A stretch of DNA of 64,000 nucleotides from CAZNEZ01 sp964572475 (GTDB taxonomy: Bacteria; Bacillota; Clostridia; Lachnospirales; Lachnospiraceae). Below the pieces are notes generated by a model. The model made no database searches. It was not told the DNA's origin and saw only the letters and a list, made by a program, of their open reading frames with translations. The stretch spans positions 1 through 64,000 of the forward strand of contig CAZNEZ010000002.1 in NCBI GenBank assembly GCA_964572475.1. The letters are read 5' to 3'. Within the stretch, counting starts at the first letter, position 1. Each line of letters begins with the position of its first letter. Below, in pieces: positions 26,354-36,552 of the stretch. The translations under genes and the position numbers were made by a program.

Positions 26354-27301
26354 ATGAACAAAAAACCACTGATTATACTAACTGGACCAACAGCTGTTGG
26401 AAAAACGGCTTTATCAATAAGTCTTGCAAAGGCTGTAGATGGTGAAATCATTAGCGCTGATTCTATACAGGTATACAAATATATGGATATTGGTTCTGCT
26501 AAGATTATGCCTGACGAAATGCAGGGAATACCTCATTTTCTTATAGATGAATTTGAACCAGATGAAGATTTTAATATATATATATTTCAAAAGAAAGCAA
26601 AAGAATATTGCGAAGAAATATACAGCAGGGGGCATATTCCCATTATTGTAGGTGGAACTGGATTTTATATACAATCTCTTATTTATGATATTGAGTTTAC
26701 CAAAGAAGATAATAATTATGATTTTCGCCATAAGCTGGAATCTTTAGCTGTTCAGCATGGGAATAAATATATACATGATATGTTAAAAAGTATAGATCCT
26801 GAAAGTGCGGAGGCTATACATGCTAACAATCTTAAAAGAGTTATCCGCGCTCTTGAATATTACCATGAAACAGGTGAAAAAATCTCTGTTCACAATGAAA
26901 GAGAAAAATATAAAGAATCGCCGTATAATTTTGAATATTTTGTTCTTAATAATGACAGGAAAATTCTCTACGACAGAATTGACAATCGTATAGATAATAT
27001 GATTGATAATGGATTGGTTCAAGAAGTAGAAATGCTTAAATCAAAGGGATACAGCAGAGAATTAACTTCTATGCAAGGTCTTGGATACAAAGAAATATAC
27101 AGCTATCTTGATGGAGAAATGACACTTGATGAAGCTATTTACATTTTAAAGAGAGATACCAGACATTTTGCCAAAAGACAGTTAACATGGTTTAAAAGAG
27201 AACGTGATATAGACTTTATTAATTATCAGGATTACGATAGTGATATTGACAAAATGTTGTCCGTAATGATTGACATATTGAAAAATAAGTCTATTATATA
27301 A
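26354..27301 (+). CDS. miaA: tRNA dimethylallyltransferase
   Basis: A 315-residue enzyme that transfers dimethylallyl to A37 of tRNAs, making the substrate of MiaB. The P-loop is LTGPTAVGKTALSI; ADSIQVYKYMDIGSAK and IVGGTGFYIQSL are typical. The C-terminal part GLGYKEIYSYLDGE and KRQLTWFKRE is complete. It is probably translated from the mutSL transcript. Confidence 0.97.
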   Translation: MNKKPLIILTGPTAVGKTALSISLAKAVDGEIISADSIQVYKYMDIGSAKIMPDEMQGIPHFLIDEFEPDEDFNIYIFQKKAKEYCEEIYSRGHIPIIVGGTGFYIQSLIYDIEFTKEDNNYDFRHKLESLAVQHGNKYIHDMLKSIDPESAEAIHANNLKRVIRALEYYHETGEKISVHNEREKYKESPYNFEYFVLNNDRKILYDRIDNRIDNMIDNGLVQEVEMLKSKGYSRELTSMQGLGYKEIYSYLDGEMTLDEAIYILKRDTRHFAKRQLTWFKRERDIDFINYQDYDSDIDKMLSVMIDILKNKSII

Positions 27302-27342
27302 AAAGTGACTGCACTACAATTCAAAGAAAAGGATACAGTTTA

Positions 27343-28632
27343 ATGAATAATTTAGAACAAATATACGAAGGACTTGGAATAACTAAAGCAGTATTTGATT
27401 ACTGCAGTGAAGTTGAAACAAGTCTTAAAAGCCGTTTTGATGAAATAGACAAAACTGCAGAATATAATCAATTAAAGGTAATATCAGCAATGCAAAAAAA
27501 CAGAGTATCTTACAACCATTTTGACGCTTCATCTGGATACGGATATAATGATTTTGGCCGTGATACGCTTGAAAGTGTTTACGCTGATATATTTCATACC
27601 GAATCAGCGCTTGTTCGTCCTCAGATAACTTGTGGAACTCATGCACTTGCGGTTGCATTATCAGGTAATTTAAGACCTGGAGATGAGCTTTTATCTGTAT
27701 CTGGCAAGCCATATGATACACTTGAAGAAGTAATTGGAATCAGGGATTCTGTTGGTTCCCTTAAAGAATATGGTGTAACATATTCGCAGGTAGACCTGCT
27801 TCCTAATGGTGAATTTGATCTTGATGGGATTAAGAACGCAATTAATAGCAGTACTAAACTTATTGCCATTCAGCGTTCTAAAGGATATCAGACTCGTAAA
27901 ACTTTATCTGTCAAAAAGATAGCAGATGTTATTGCATTTATTAAAAATATCAATAAGAATTTGATTGTTATGGTAGATAATTGTTATGGGGAATTCGTAG
28001 AGTGTACAGAACCTAGCGATTTTGGTGCCGATATGGTAGTTGGCTCTTTAATCAAGAATCCAGGTGGTGGACTTGCACCAATTGGCGGATATATTGCTGG
28101 TACTGAAAAATGTATTGAAAATGCAGCATATAGACTAACAACACCTGGTCTTGGAAAAGAAGTAGGAGCTACTCTCGGCGTTAACAGAAGCTTCTTTCAG
28201 GGTATTTTTCTTGCTCCTACAGTTGTTGCTTCTGCCCTTAAAAGCGCCATATTCGCTGCTAATATCTATGAAAAGCTCGGATTTAAAGTTATTCCTGATT
28301 CTGTAGAATCAAGGCATGACATTATTCAAGCGGTTGAATTTGGTATTCCCGAAGGTGTTATAGAATTCTGTAAAGGAATACAGGCTGCGGCACCAGTAGA
28401 CAGCTATGTTACACCTGAACCTTGGGCAATGCCTGGCTATGATTCAGATGTTATTATGGCAGCAGGTGCATTTATTCAAGGTTCTTCAATAGAGCTTAGC
28501 GCAGATGGTCCAATAAAACCACCATATGCTGTTTATTTCCAGGGTGGTCTTACCTGGGCGCATGGCAAGTTTGGCATAATGATGTCATTACAAAAATTAG
28601 TAAATGCAGGTATAGTTAATACTGTACATTAG
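27343..28632 (+). CDS. Methionine gamma-lyase-family (aluminium resistance-like) PLP protein
   Basis: A 429-residue PLP-dependent enzyme of the PF06838 group, often annotated as aluminium resistance protein or YnbB-like. Family landmarks are YNHFDASSGYGYNDFGRDTLE, RPQITCGTHALAVAL, MVDNCYGEF and the PLP-lysine region VVGSLIKNPGGGLAPIGGY. The reaction in vivo is not well defined; gamma-lyase activity is inferred from distant family members. In B. subtilis and many clostridia this gene also follows the miaA/hfq region, as here. Confidence 0.85.
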   Translation: MNNLEQIYEGLGITKAVFDYCSEVETSLKSRFDEIDKTAEYNQLKVISAMQKNRVSYNHFDASSGYGYNDFGRDTLESVYADIFHTESALVRPQITCGTHALAVALSGNLRPGDELLSVSGKPYDTLEEVIGIRDSVGSLKEYGVTYSQVDLLPNGEFDLDGIKNAINSSTKLIAIQRSKGYQTRKTLSVKKIADVIAFIKNINKNLIVMVDNCYGEFVECTEPSDFGADMVVGSLIKNPGGGLAPIGGYIAGTEKCIENAAYRLTTPGLGKEVGATLGVNRSFFQGIFLAPTVVASALKSAIFAANIYEKLGFKVIPDSVESRHDIIQAVEFGIPEGVIEFCKGIQAAAPVDSYVTPEPWAMPGYDSDVIMAAGAFIQGSSIELSADGPIKPPYAVYFQGGLTWAHGKFGIMMSLQKLVNAGIVNTVH

Positions 28633-28710
28633 TAATTTAATATGATAAAATGAGATTCGGTAGTTTTTGCAATCGAGAGAGATGCATTTCTTAGAAAGCA
28701 AGGTGTTGCA

Positions 28711-29400
28711 ATGAATACCAGAACTATTAAAGACATACCATCCGAGAATCGACCAGATGAAAGATGTATCCGTTTAGGTGCATCAGCACTTACAGATGCT
28801 GAACTTTTGGCTGTCATTATACGATGTGGAGTTAAGGGAATTCCTTCAACTGAATTATCCCAAAGAATACTTGATTTATCAGGTGAGGATGGAATAATTG
28901 GTATACTTCGTTTATCAATTAATGATTTAATGGAGGTTAATGGCATAGGAATTGTTAAAGCTGTACAGATAAAGTGTATAGCTGAATTATCAAGAAGAAT
29001 AGCAAAAAATACTATGCGTTCAAAGCTTTCGTTTTCAAATCCTGCCTCTATAGCTGAATACTATATGGAGGATTTAAGACATAAAGACTGTGAAGAACTC
29101 ATAATGCTTTCACTTAATACTAAGAATATGTTAATTAGCAATACAACCTTAACAAAGGGTACCGTTAACGCCTCTCTTATTTCAACAAGAGAGATATTTT
29201 TAGAGGCACTAAAGAATAAAGCAGTATATATTGTACTGTTGCACAATCACCCAAGTGGCGATCCATCTCCCAGCAAAGAGGACATTCATAATACACGCAG
29301 AATTAAGGATGCAGGTAATTTAATCGGGATTTCATTGATTGACCACATTATTATTGGTGATAATAAGTACATAAGTCTAAAAGAACGCGGATTTTTGTGA
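28711..29400 (+). CDS. radC: RadC-family JAMM-domain protein
   Basis: A 229-residue UPF0758 protein. An N-terminal helix-hairpin-helix part (LTDAELLAVIIRCGVKG, MEVNGIGIVKAVQIKC) precedes a JAMM metalloprotease-like domain with the motif HNHPSGDPSPSKED. Despite the name, a role in DNA repair is not established. It sits directly before mreB, which is the usual Firmicute arrangement. Confidence 0.93.
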   Translation: MNTRTIKDIPSENRPDERCIRLGASALTDAELLAVIIRCGVKGIPSTELSQRILDLSGEDGIIGILRLSINDLMEVNGIGIVKAVQIKCIAELSRRIAKNTMRSKLSFSNPASIAEYYMEDLRHKDCEELIMLSLNTKNMLISNTTLTKGTVNASLISTREIFLEALKNKAVYIVLLHNHPSGDPSPSKEDIHNTRRIKDAGNLIGISLIDHIIIGDNKYISLKERGFL

Positions 29401-29416
29401 TTGAAAGGAGTAAGTT

Positions 29417-30451
29417 ATGACACAACATGTATATGGTGTTGACTTAGGAACAAGCAATATTAAATTATATTCACTCGGAAGTGATACAATTATCAATGAG
29501 AAGAATATTATAGCAATTAAAAATGGTTCAGAGGTATATAGTTATGGTGATTATGCATTTGAAATGTATGAAAAAGCCCCTGGTAACATTGATGTATCTT
29601 TCCCAATCAAATATGGTGTTATTGCAGACATCATGAATATGGAGACTTTGTTCTCTAACTTTTATAAGAAAATTAATGGCGGTAAAGTTGTTACAGGCGC
29701 AGATTTTTGTATAGCTGTTCCTACTGACATTACTGAAGTTGAAAAAAGAGCATTTTATGATGTAATCGTAGATGCTAAAATTAAAGCTAAGAAGATTACT
29801 GTAGTGGAAAAGCCAATCGCAGATGCAGTAGGAGTTGGTATAGATGTTAATAGTCCAAAAGGCAATATGATTATTAATATTGGAGCCGATACCACTGAAA
29901 TTTCTGTTATTTCACTTGGTGGAATTGTTCTTAGCAAATTAATCAAATCAGGTGGTAATAAACTTGATGAGACTATTTGCAATATCATAAGAAAAAAATA
30001 TAACCTTGTTATTGGAAGCAGAACAGCTGAAACAGTTAAGCGTGCTCTTGCAAATGCTCTTCCTCTGGAAGAAAATTCTACTGCTCAGGAAGAATGTACT
30101 GCCTATGGACGTAATATTGTTACTGGTTTACCAGCAACCAAGCAGATTTCAACTGACCTCGTATACGAAGCGATTGTTGAAGTTTTAAGAGCTATTATTG
30201 ATTCTACAAAAGTTATACTTGAAAGAACTCCTCCTGAACTAGCTGCTGATATAATCCATACTGGTATCTATCTTACAGGTGGCTCAGCTGAAGTTAAGAA
30301 TCTTGGTGCTTTAATTACCAGCGAAACTGGTCTTAAGGTAAATCTTGTTGAAAGACCTTCTGAATCAGTTATCAGAGGTATTGCAGAGATAGTTTCAAAT
30401 GATGAATTAGCACATCTTGCATGTCTTCCAAGAGAAGCACAATTTGAATAA
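29417..30451 (+). CDS. mreB: Rod-shape-determining actin homologue MreB
   Basis: A 344-residue actin-like ATPase that guides lateral wall synthesis. Phosphate-binding motifs are VYGVDLGTSNIKLYS and NMIINIGADTTEISVISLGG; the adenosine motif is GIYLTGGSAEVKNLG. EKPIADAVGVG is the other conserved stretch. It is the first gene of the shape and division operon that runs to rodA. Compared with classical MreB the N-terminus is somewhat divergent (GSDTIINEKNIIAIK), so it could be one of several MreB/Mbl paralogues. Confidence 0.92.
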   Translation: MTQHVYGVDLGTSNIKLYSLGSDTIINEKNIIAIKNGSEVYSYGDYAFEMYEKAPGNIDVSFPIKYGVIADIMNMETLFSNFYKKINGGKVVTGADFCIAVPTDITEVEKRAFYDVIVDAKIKAKKITVVEKPIADAVGVGIDVNSPKGNMIINIGADTTEISVISLGGIVLSKLIKSGGNKLDETICNIIRKKYNLVIGSRTAETVKRALANALPLEENSTAQEECTAYGRNIVTGLPATKQISTDLVYEAIVEVLRAIIDSTKVILERTPPELAADIIHTGIYLTGGSAEVKNLGALITSETGLKVNLVERPSESVIRGIAEIVSNDELAHLACLPREAQFE

Positions 30452-30462
30452 GGAGATAAGAA

Positions 30463-31314
30463 GTGAGAAGAAGCAGAATAAAATTTAAGATTCCAAGTAA
30501 ATATATACTTACGTTTCTTTCTCTAATCTGTGCAGGTCTTATAATTTTGAGTCTTACAAACAATGACTTTGGCCGACCTGTCAAGAATGCAATTTCTACT
30601 GTTTTAGTACCTATTCAAAAAGGTATTAACCAGATAGGTTTGTGGTTTACAGACAAGGCAGACAACCTAAAGGAGCTTGCCTCGCTCAAAGAAGAGAACA
30701 AGGAATTAAAAGATAAAATTGCCAGTCTTACTCTCGATAACAACATTTCTGTACAAAGAGATGCAGAGCTCAAAAGGCTTTATGACCTTTATGATCTTGA
30801 CGATGTTTATTCTGATTATCCTAAGGTTGCCGCAAGAGTTATAGCTAAGGATCCTGGCAATTGGTTTTCAACTTTTACTATTGATAAAGGAACTGATGAT
30901 GGACTTGCTATTGATATGAATGTTATTTCCCAAGGTGGACTTGTTGGAATAATCACCTCTGTTGGAAAGAATTATTCCATAATCAGAGCTATTATCGATG
31001 ATGAAAGCAGTGTAAGTGCAAAATCTGCAGCAACATCAGATTTTTGTTTTGTTCATGGTGACCTTACGCTTATGAATGATGGCATAATAAATGTAACAAA
31101 TATAAAGAAAGATGCTGGCATTAAAGATGGTGATATGCTTTTAACATCTCCTATCAGTGATAAATATCTGCCCGGTCTTCTAATTGGGTATATTAAGGAC
31201 ATTGATACAGAATCTAATAATTTAACTAAGTCAGCATACTTAACCCCAGAGGTTGATTTTTCACATTTAGAAGAAGTTTTAGTTATAACAACTCTAAAGA
31301 ATTCTGGTGAATAG
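30463..31314 (+). CDS. mreC: Rod-shape-determining protein MreC
   Basis: A 283-residue bitopic membrane protein with a basic N-terminus, one membrane helix (about residues 11-30), a coiled coil (LKELASLKEENKELKDKIASL) and a beta-rich extracellular domain. VIAKDPGNWFSTFTIDKGTDDGL and GLVGIITSVGKNYS are typical of the family. It links MreB to the wall-building complex. GTG 30463 follows GGAGATAAGAA. mreD follows after 62 bases. Confidence 0.93.
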   Translation: MRRSRIKFKIPSKYILTFLSLICAGLIILSLTNNDFGRPVKNAISTVLVPIQKGINQIGLWFTDKADNLKELASLKEENKELKDKIASLTLDNNISVQRDAELKRLYDLYDLDDVYSDYPKVAARVIAKDPGNWFSTFTIDKGTDDGLAIDMNVISQGGLVGIITSVGKNYSIIRAIIDDESSVSAKSAATSDFCFVHGDLTLMNDGIINVTNIKKDAGIKDGDMLLTSPISDKYLPGLLIGYIKDIDTESNNLTKSAYLTPEVDFSHLEEVLVITTLKNSGE

Positions 31315-31376
31315 AAATAAAGTTCATCAAAATAACAAATTTTAATGTTATATTATTTTAGAAAGGATTAGAAGAT

Positions 31377-31901
31377 ATGCTAAGAGCAATTGTAATGACA
31401 GTTTTAATACTTGTAAGCTACCTGCTTCAATGTACATTATTTCAGACTATATCTCTAGCTTCAGTAGCACCTAATCTTCTAATTATTATTACTTTTACTT
31501 TTGGTTTTGTCAGAGGAAAGAAAAATGGAATGCTTATAGGTTTCTTTTGTGGACTTCTAGTAGATCTTTTCTTTGGATATGCGGGCATCATTGGTATAAA
31601 CGCTATGATATATATGTACATAGGATATTTCAACGGACTTTTCAGTCGTCTTTTCTATGTGGAAGAAATAACGCTTCCTTTGTTTTTAGTTATTGGCAGC
31701 GATTTTGCATATAATTTAATTTATTATGTTTTTGCTTTTCTAATTAGAAATAAACTTGATTTTGTATACTATTTCAAAAACATTATGGTTCCAGAGATGA
31801 TATATACCGTTGTTATTGCTATATTAGTCTATAGAGCATTGCTAAAGCTAAATAAACTACTTGAAGAATATGAGAAAAGGAGAGAAAGCAAATTTGTTTA
31901 A
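31377..31901 (+). CDS. mreD: Rod-shape-determining protein MreD
   Basis: A 174-residue membrane protein with five or six hydrophobic segments. SYLLQCTLFQTISLASVAPNLL and GLLVDLFFGYAGIIGINAM are the conserved MreD parts. It works with MreC and PBP2/RodA in cell elongation. The SD GAAAGGA lies 10 bases before ATG 31377. Its 3' end overlaps the PBP2 gene. Confidence 0.92.
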   Translation: MLRAIVMTVLILVSYLLQCTLFQTISLASVAPNLLIIITFTFGFVRGKKNGMLIGFFCGLLVDLFFGYAGIIGINAMIYMYIGYFNGLFSRLFYVEEITLPLFLVIGSDFAYNLIYYVFAFLIRNKLDFVYYFKNIMVPEMIYTVVIAILVYRALLKLNKLLEEYEKRRESKFV

Positions 31902-34728
31902 AGACATATTAGAGATGATACTAAATGTCATCAAATCACGAATTTTTATACTGTGCCTGATTGCAGCAGCAATGTTTTCCATTCTCATTTTCCGAGTATT
32001 TAATCTTCAGATAGTCAATTCATCTAATTACCTAGAGCACTATATTCAGAAAGCTGAGAAAGAAATATATACCCCTGGAACGCGAGGTAATATATACGAT
32101 AAAAATGGTGAGATTCTCGCCTATAACGAGCTTACATATGTTATCAAAATGGAAGATATTCTTGAAAGCTCTAATACAAAAGCCGAAACCCTTAATACCA
32201 TAATTAATAAAATGGTTACTCTTATTGAAAAAAATGGAGACAGCATTATTAATGATTTTGCGGTTCAGGAAAATGAGGGTGTATTAAGTTTTTTAACTAC
32301 TATGTCTGATAATACCAGACTCCGTTTTTTCAAAAATATTTACGGTACAGAAACTCTCAATACTGAAGAGAAGAAGCTTTCTGAGTCAACTGCTGGAGAT
32401 ATCTATGAATATTTAAAGAATAAATATGCAATTAATGATGATTATAGTGTAAAAGAGGCTGTCGATATAATGAATATCAGATATAATCTTTCACTTAATT
32501 CATATCAAAAATATATAACAACCACAATTGCAACTGATGTTAGTAATGAAACAGTTGCAGCGATATATGAGAATGAAGATGTTCTAAAAGGTGTAACTGT
32601 GACTCAGGATACCATTAGAAAATATAATAATGCCCTTTATTTTGCACATATTATTGGTTATACTGGCAAAATATCAGAGGAACAGTTATCCGAGCTTAAA
32701 ACTACTAATGCAGACTATACAATTAATGATGTAGTTGGTAAAGTTGGTATTGAAGCTTCATACGAAACAACTCTTGCTGGCAATAAGGGTAAAGAGAAGG
32801 TTATAGTTGATAGTACAGGTAAGGTAATTAATACTATTGAGAATACTAATTCATCTACGGGTGATGATGTTTTTCTTACAATCGATAGTAAGCTTCAGAT
32901 AGGTATATATCATCTTCTTGAACAAAAACTTGCGGGTATTCTTGTAAGTAATATTACAGCCAGTGATTCAATTAAAAATTCAAAGAATGAAGTTCAGATT
33001 CCTATTAAAGATGTATATTTCCAATTATTGAACAATAATGTGATTGATATTGAGCATTTATCTGCTGAAAATGCCAGTTCTATGGAACGCCGTGTGTATG
33101 ACAAATTTCTAGCCAAGCAGACTACCGTTCTTAATACAATAAGCTCTGAACTTAATAACCCTGATGCTGTTGCCTTAAAATCACTTTCAGACGAATTAAA
33201 TAGTTATTTTTCATATGTATATAAAAAATTATCCAGTTCAGATTATGGTCTTAATGTAATTATGAAAGATAGTATTGATACCGATGATTCTACCTATAAA
33301 GCATGGATGAATGACGAAATTAGTTTAAGGGAGTTTTTAATTTATGCTATATCACAAAATTGGGTTGATATTTCAAAACTAGATTTACAAGATAAATATG
33401 CGGATTCTTCGACAATTTTTTCCAGCCTATCTGAATATATTAAAAAAACTTTAGTAAATGATAAAAAATTTAACAAATTAGTCTATAAATACCTTGTAAA
33501 AAATGGTACAATCTCAGGTAATGAGTTATGTTTGATTCTTTTTGATCAAAATGTTCTTCCTGCTGATTCATCTGCTTATTCACAATTATCATCTGGAAGT
33601 TCAGCGGCTGCATTTTCATTCATTGTAGATAAGATTAGGAAAATCGAGATTACGCCTGCTCAGTTAGCTCTTGATCCATGTTCAGCTTCAACTGTACTTA
33701 CTGATCCTCTGACTGGCAATGTTTTAGCGTTAGTTTCTTATCCAAGTTATGATAACAATGTATTTTCTGGCTCTATTAATGCCAATTCATGGAATACCTT
33801 AAATGACGACTTATCTATGCCTCTTTATAACCGAGCTACTAAAACCAGAACTGCACCTGGTTCTACATTTAAGCCTATAAGTGCAATAACTGGTATAGAG
33901 AATAATGTTATAACAGCCACATCAACTATTACAACTAAAGGTATCTTTGATACAGTAACACCATCTCCAAAATGTTGGATTTATCCGGGAAGACATGGTA
34001 CTATTAATGTTACACAGGCTATACAGCATTCATGTAACTGTTTCTTCTACGAAGTAGGTTATAGACTTAGCAAGGATTCTAATGGTAATTTCAGTAATGA
34101 TCTTGGTTTATCTAAGCTCAAGAAGTATGGTGAATTATTTGGTCTTACCGAAACATCTGGTGTTGAAATCGAAGAATATCAGCCATTGTTCTCAACTGAG
34201 AATTCAATTTCTTCAGCTATTGGACAAGGTTCTCATAGTTATACAGGTGTACAACTTGCAAGATATGTCAATACTTTAGCTAATAAAGGCGAGGATTATT
34301 CTCTTACTTTAATAGATAAAATCAAAGATAATAGTGGAAATACTGTTGTGGAGCATGAGCCTAATCTTGCACATGAAGTTAATGTACCTGAAAGCACATG
34401 GACTGCTGTAAGAACAGGTATGCGTAATGTGGTCGCCCTTGGTTCGGTAAGAAGTGTATTCTCATCATTAGGTGTTACAGTTGCTGGTAAAACAGGAACT
34501 GCCCAAGAGAATGCCAACAAGCCCGATCACGCTTTATTTATTGGTTTTGCTCCATATGAAGAGCCTAAAGTATCCATTTCCGTTGTTATCCCTAATGGAT
34601 TTAGTTCATCTAATGCAGCAGAAGCTGCTAGAAATGTTTTAAAATTATACTTCGGAGAAGTAAGCCTTGATGAAGTATTAGATGGAACTGCTGATTATAC
34701 GAGTGCAGGTTCTATAAGTAATGACTAA
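31870..34728 (+). CDS. mrdA: Class B penicillin-binding protein 2 with long internal insert
   Basis: A 952-residue elongasome transpeptidase. One membrane helix (about residues 20-42) is followed by the PBP dimer domain (TPGTRGNIYDKNGEILAYN). Transpeptidase motifs are STFK (PGSTFKP, Ser near residue 665), SCN (near 721) and KTG (AGKTGTAQ, near 874). Between the dimer domain and DPLTGNVLALVSYPSY lies an extra helical segment of about 250 residues (near 345-595) that E. coli PBP2 lacks. ATG 31870 is chosen, but TTG 31894, 11 bases after AAGGAG, is also possible. It overlaps mreD and precedes minC. Confidence 0.92.
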   Translation: MRKGEKANLFKDILEMILNVIKSRIFILCLIAAAMFSILIFRVFNLQIVNSSNYLEHYIQKAEKEIYTPGTRGNIYDKNGEILAYNELTYVIKMEDILESSNTKAETLNTIINKMVTLIEKNGDSIINDFAVQENEGVLSFLTTMSDNTRLRFFKNIYGTETLNTEEKKLSESTAGDIYEYLKNKYAINDDYSVKEAVDIMNIRYNLSLNSYQKYITTTIATDVSNETVAAIYENEDVLKGVTVTQDTIRKYNNALYFAHIIGYTGKISEEQLSELKTTNADYTINDVVGKVGIEASYETTLAGNKGKEKVIVDSTGKVINTIENTNSSTGDDVFLTIDSKLQIGIYHLLEQKLAGILVSNITASDSIKNSKNEVQIPIKDVYFQLLNNNVIDIEHLSAENASSMERRVYDKFLAKQTTVLNTISSELNNPDAVALKSLSDELNSYFSYVYKKLSSSDYGLNVIMKDSIDTDDSTYKAWMNDEISLREFLIYAISQNWVDISKLDLQDKYADSSTIFSSLSEYIKKTLVNDKKFNKLVYKYLVKNGTISGNELCLILFDQNVLPADSSAYSQLSSGSSAAAFSFIVDKIRKIEITPAQLALDPCSASTVLTDPLTGNVLALVSYPSYDNNVFSGSINANSWNTLNDDLSMPLYNRATKTRTAPGSTFKPISAITGIENNVITATSTITTKGIFDTVTPSPKCWIYPGRHGTINVTQAIQHSCNCFFYEVGYRLSKDSNGNFSNDLGLSKLKKYGELFGLTETSGVEIEEYQPLFSTENSISSAIGQGSHSYTGVQLARYVNTLANKGEDYSLTLIDKIKDNSGNTVVEHEPNLAHEVNVPESTWTAVRTGMRNVVALGSVRSVFSSLGVTVAGKTGTAQENANKPDHALFIGFAPYEEPKVSISVVIPNGFSSSNAAEAARNVLKLYFGEVSLDEVLDGTADYTSAGSISND

Positions 34729-34754
34729 TAACCAAAGGAAGGAAGATATTTAAC

Positions 34755-35423
34755 ATGAAGAATTCTGTAGTGATTAAAGGTAATAAATATGGTATAGTAG
34801 TCATACTAGATTCGGTTCTACCTTTTGAACAGTTAATAAAAGATGTCGAAAGTAAATTTAAAGAATCCTCAAAGTTTTTTGGTAAAGCTTCAATGGTTAT
34901 AACATTTGAAGGAAGAAACCTAAACGATTCTGAAGAACATACTATACTAGATATAATTACCGAGAATACTGACATCAGTGTTGCCTGTGTAGCTGACAAC
35001 GATAGCAAAAGAGAAGCATATTTCAAAAAAACTCTTGACGAAAAGTTAGCAGATATGAACACACACACAGGACAATTCTATAAAGGAACACTACGTTCTG
35101 GTCAAGTATTAGAAAGTGTCAGCAGCCTTATTATTCTAGGCGATGTTAACCCGGGTGCCAAAATAATCTCCGCGGGTAACGTAATAGTATTAGGCACATT
35201 AAAAGGTACCGTTTATGCCGGTGCTAGTGGAGATTCTAACTCATTTGTATTAGCACTTGATATGAAGCCTGTTCAGATAAGAATTGGTGATATAATTGCA
35301 AGATGTCCAGATGAGAAAAAGAAAAAAGATTTTGGAGAAACCAGAATCGCATTTGTTGAGGATAATAATATTTATATAGAACCATTGTCCAAAGAAGTAT
35401 TGAACGATATTCGTTTTTACTAG
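34755..35423 (+). CDS. minC: Septum site-determining protein MinC
   Basis: A 222-residue FtsZ-assembly inhibitor. The C-terminal beta-helix domain is clear: GTLRSGQVLESVSSLIILGDVNPGAKIISAGNVIVLGTLKG is the family signature in pieces (LRSGQ, GDVNPGA, GNVIVLGTLKG). The N-terminal FtsZ-binding domain occupies about residues 1-100. It acts with MinD at the membrane to block polar division and precedes minD by 33 bases. Confidence 0.94.
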   Translation: MKNSVVIKGNKYGIVVILDSVLPFEQLIKDVESKFKESSKFFGKASMVITFEGRNLNDSEEHTILDIITENTDISVACVADNDSKREAYFKKTLDEKLADMNTHTGQFYKGTLRSGQVLESVSSLIILGDVNPGAKIISAGNVIVLGTLKGTVYAGASGDSNSFVLALDMKPVQIRIGDIIARCPDEKKKKDFGETRIAFVEDNNIYIEPLSKEVLNDIRFY

Positions 35424-35456
35424 ATATAACAAGAAAGTCGGGAGGACGCAGACAAG

Positions 35457-36245
35457 ATGAGTGAAGTAATTGTAGTAACATCAGGAAAAGGCGGCGTTGG
35501 TAAAACAACAACATCTGCCAACGTTGGAACAGGTCTGGCAAAGTTAGACAAGAAAGTAGTATTAATTGACACAGATATAGGTTTAAGAAACCTCGATGTA
35601 GTTATGGGACTTGAGAACCGCATCGTTTATAATCTTGTAGATGTTGTAGAAGGCAATTGCCGTGCTAAGCAGGCAATGATTAAAGATAAAAGATATAATA
35701 ACCTTTATCTTTTGCCATCAGCTCAAACAAGAGATAAAACAAGTATTACACCAGAGCAGATGAAAGCTCTGACAGATGAACTCAGAGATGAGTTTGATTA
35801 CATAATTCTTGATTGCCCAGCTGGTATTGAACAAGGCTTTAAAAATGCTATTGCTGGTGCTGATAGAGCATTAATAGTTACAACCCCTGAGGTTTCAGCT
35901 ATACGTGATGCAGACAGAATTATTGGATTATTAGAAGCAAATGACATGAAGCGTTCTGATTTAATCGTTAACCGAATCCGAATGGATATGGTTAAAAAAG
36001 GTGATATGATGTCAATTGATGATGTTGTAGATATACTTGCAATTAATATTATTGGTGCTGTACCAGATGATGAGAATATTGTCATCTCATCTAATCAGGG
36101 TGAACCTTTAGTTGGTAATAATACGCTTGCTGGACAGGCTTATATGAACATTTGCAAGAGAATAACCGGTGAAGATATTCCACTTATGGACTTAAGCTCA
36201 GGTGGATTTTTCTCCAAAATCGGCAAAATGTTTAAGAAAAATTAG
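35457..36245 (+). CDS. minD: Septum site-determining ATPase MinD
   Basis: A 262-residue deviant-Walker ATPase. The motif is VVTSGKGGVGKTTTSANVG; DTDIGLRNLDVVMGLENRIVYN and DYIILDCPAGIEQGF follow. The C-terminal membrane-targeting helix is GFFSKIGKMFKKN. MinD recruits MinC to the membrane and is released by MinE. SD GGGAGG is 10 bases before ATG 35457. Confidence 0.97.
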   Translation: MSEVIVVTSGKGGVGKTTTSANVGTGLAKLDKKVVLIDTDIGLRNLDVVMGLENRIVYNLVDVVEGNCRAKQAMIKDKRYNNLYLLPSAQTRDKTSITPEQMKALTDELRDEFDYIILDCPAGIEQGFKNAIAGADRALIVTTPEVSAIRDADRIIGLLEANDMKRSDLIVNRIRMDMVKKGDMMSIDDVVDILAINIIGAVPDDENIVISSNQGEPLVGNNTLAGQAYMNICKRITGEDIPLMDLSSGGFFSKIGKMFKKN

Positions 36246-36259
36246 GAAAGGAGAACACA

Positions 36260-36532
36260 ATGAGCATTTTTGATATATTCAAGAAGAAATCTTCTGGAGA
36301 TCTTGCGAAGGACAGATTAAAGCTTTTATTAGTATCTGACAGAGCTAATTGTTCTCCTGAGATAATGGAAAAAATAAAAAATGATATTATCAATGTCATA
36401 GCAAAATATATGGAGATTGATAGTGAAGGATTAGATATCCAGATTACACAGACTGAATCAGAAGGTCAAAATGGTAATGTTCCAGCATTAATTGCTAACA
36501 TTCCTATCAAAGAGGTTAAGCACAATTCCTAA
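36260..36532 (+). CDS. minE: Cell-division topological specificity factor MinE
   Basis: A 90-residue protein that stimulates MinD ATPase. The N-terminal amphipathic part MSIFDIFKKKSSGDLAKDRLKLLLVSDR, shown here in part as family evidence, and EIMEKIKNDIINVIAKYMEID match MinE. Presence of MinE means an oscillating Min system of the E. coli type rather than the DivIVA/MinJ system, although a divIVA gene is also present at 42.5 kb. Confidence 0.94.
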   Translation: MSIFDIFKKKSSGDLAKDRLKLLLVSDRANCSPEIMEKIKNDIINVIAKYMEIDSEGLDIQITQTESEGQNGNVPALIANIPIKEVKHNS

Positions 36533-36552
36533 CAGGAGGCACGGTTTCTTAT

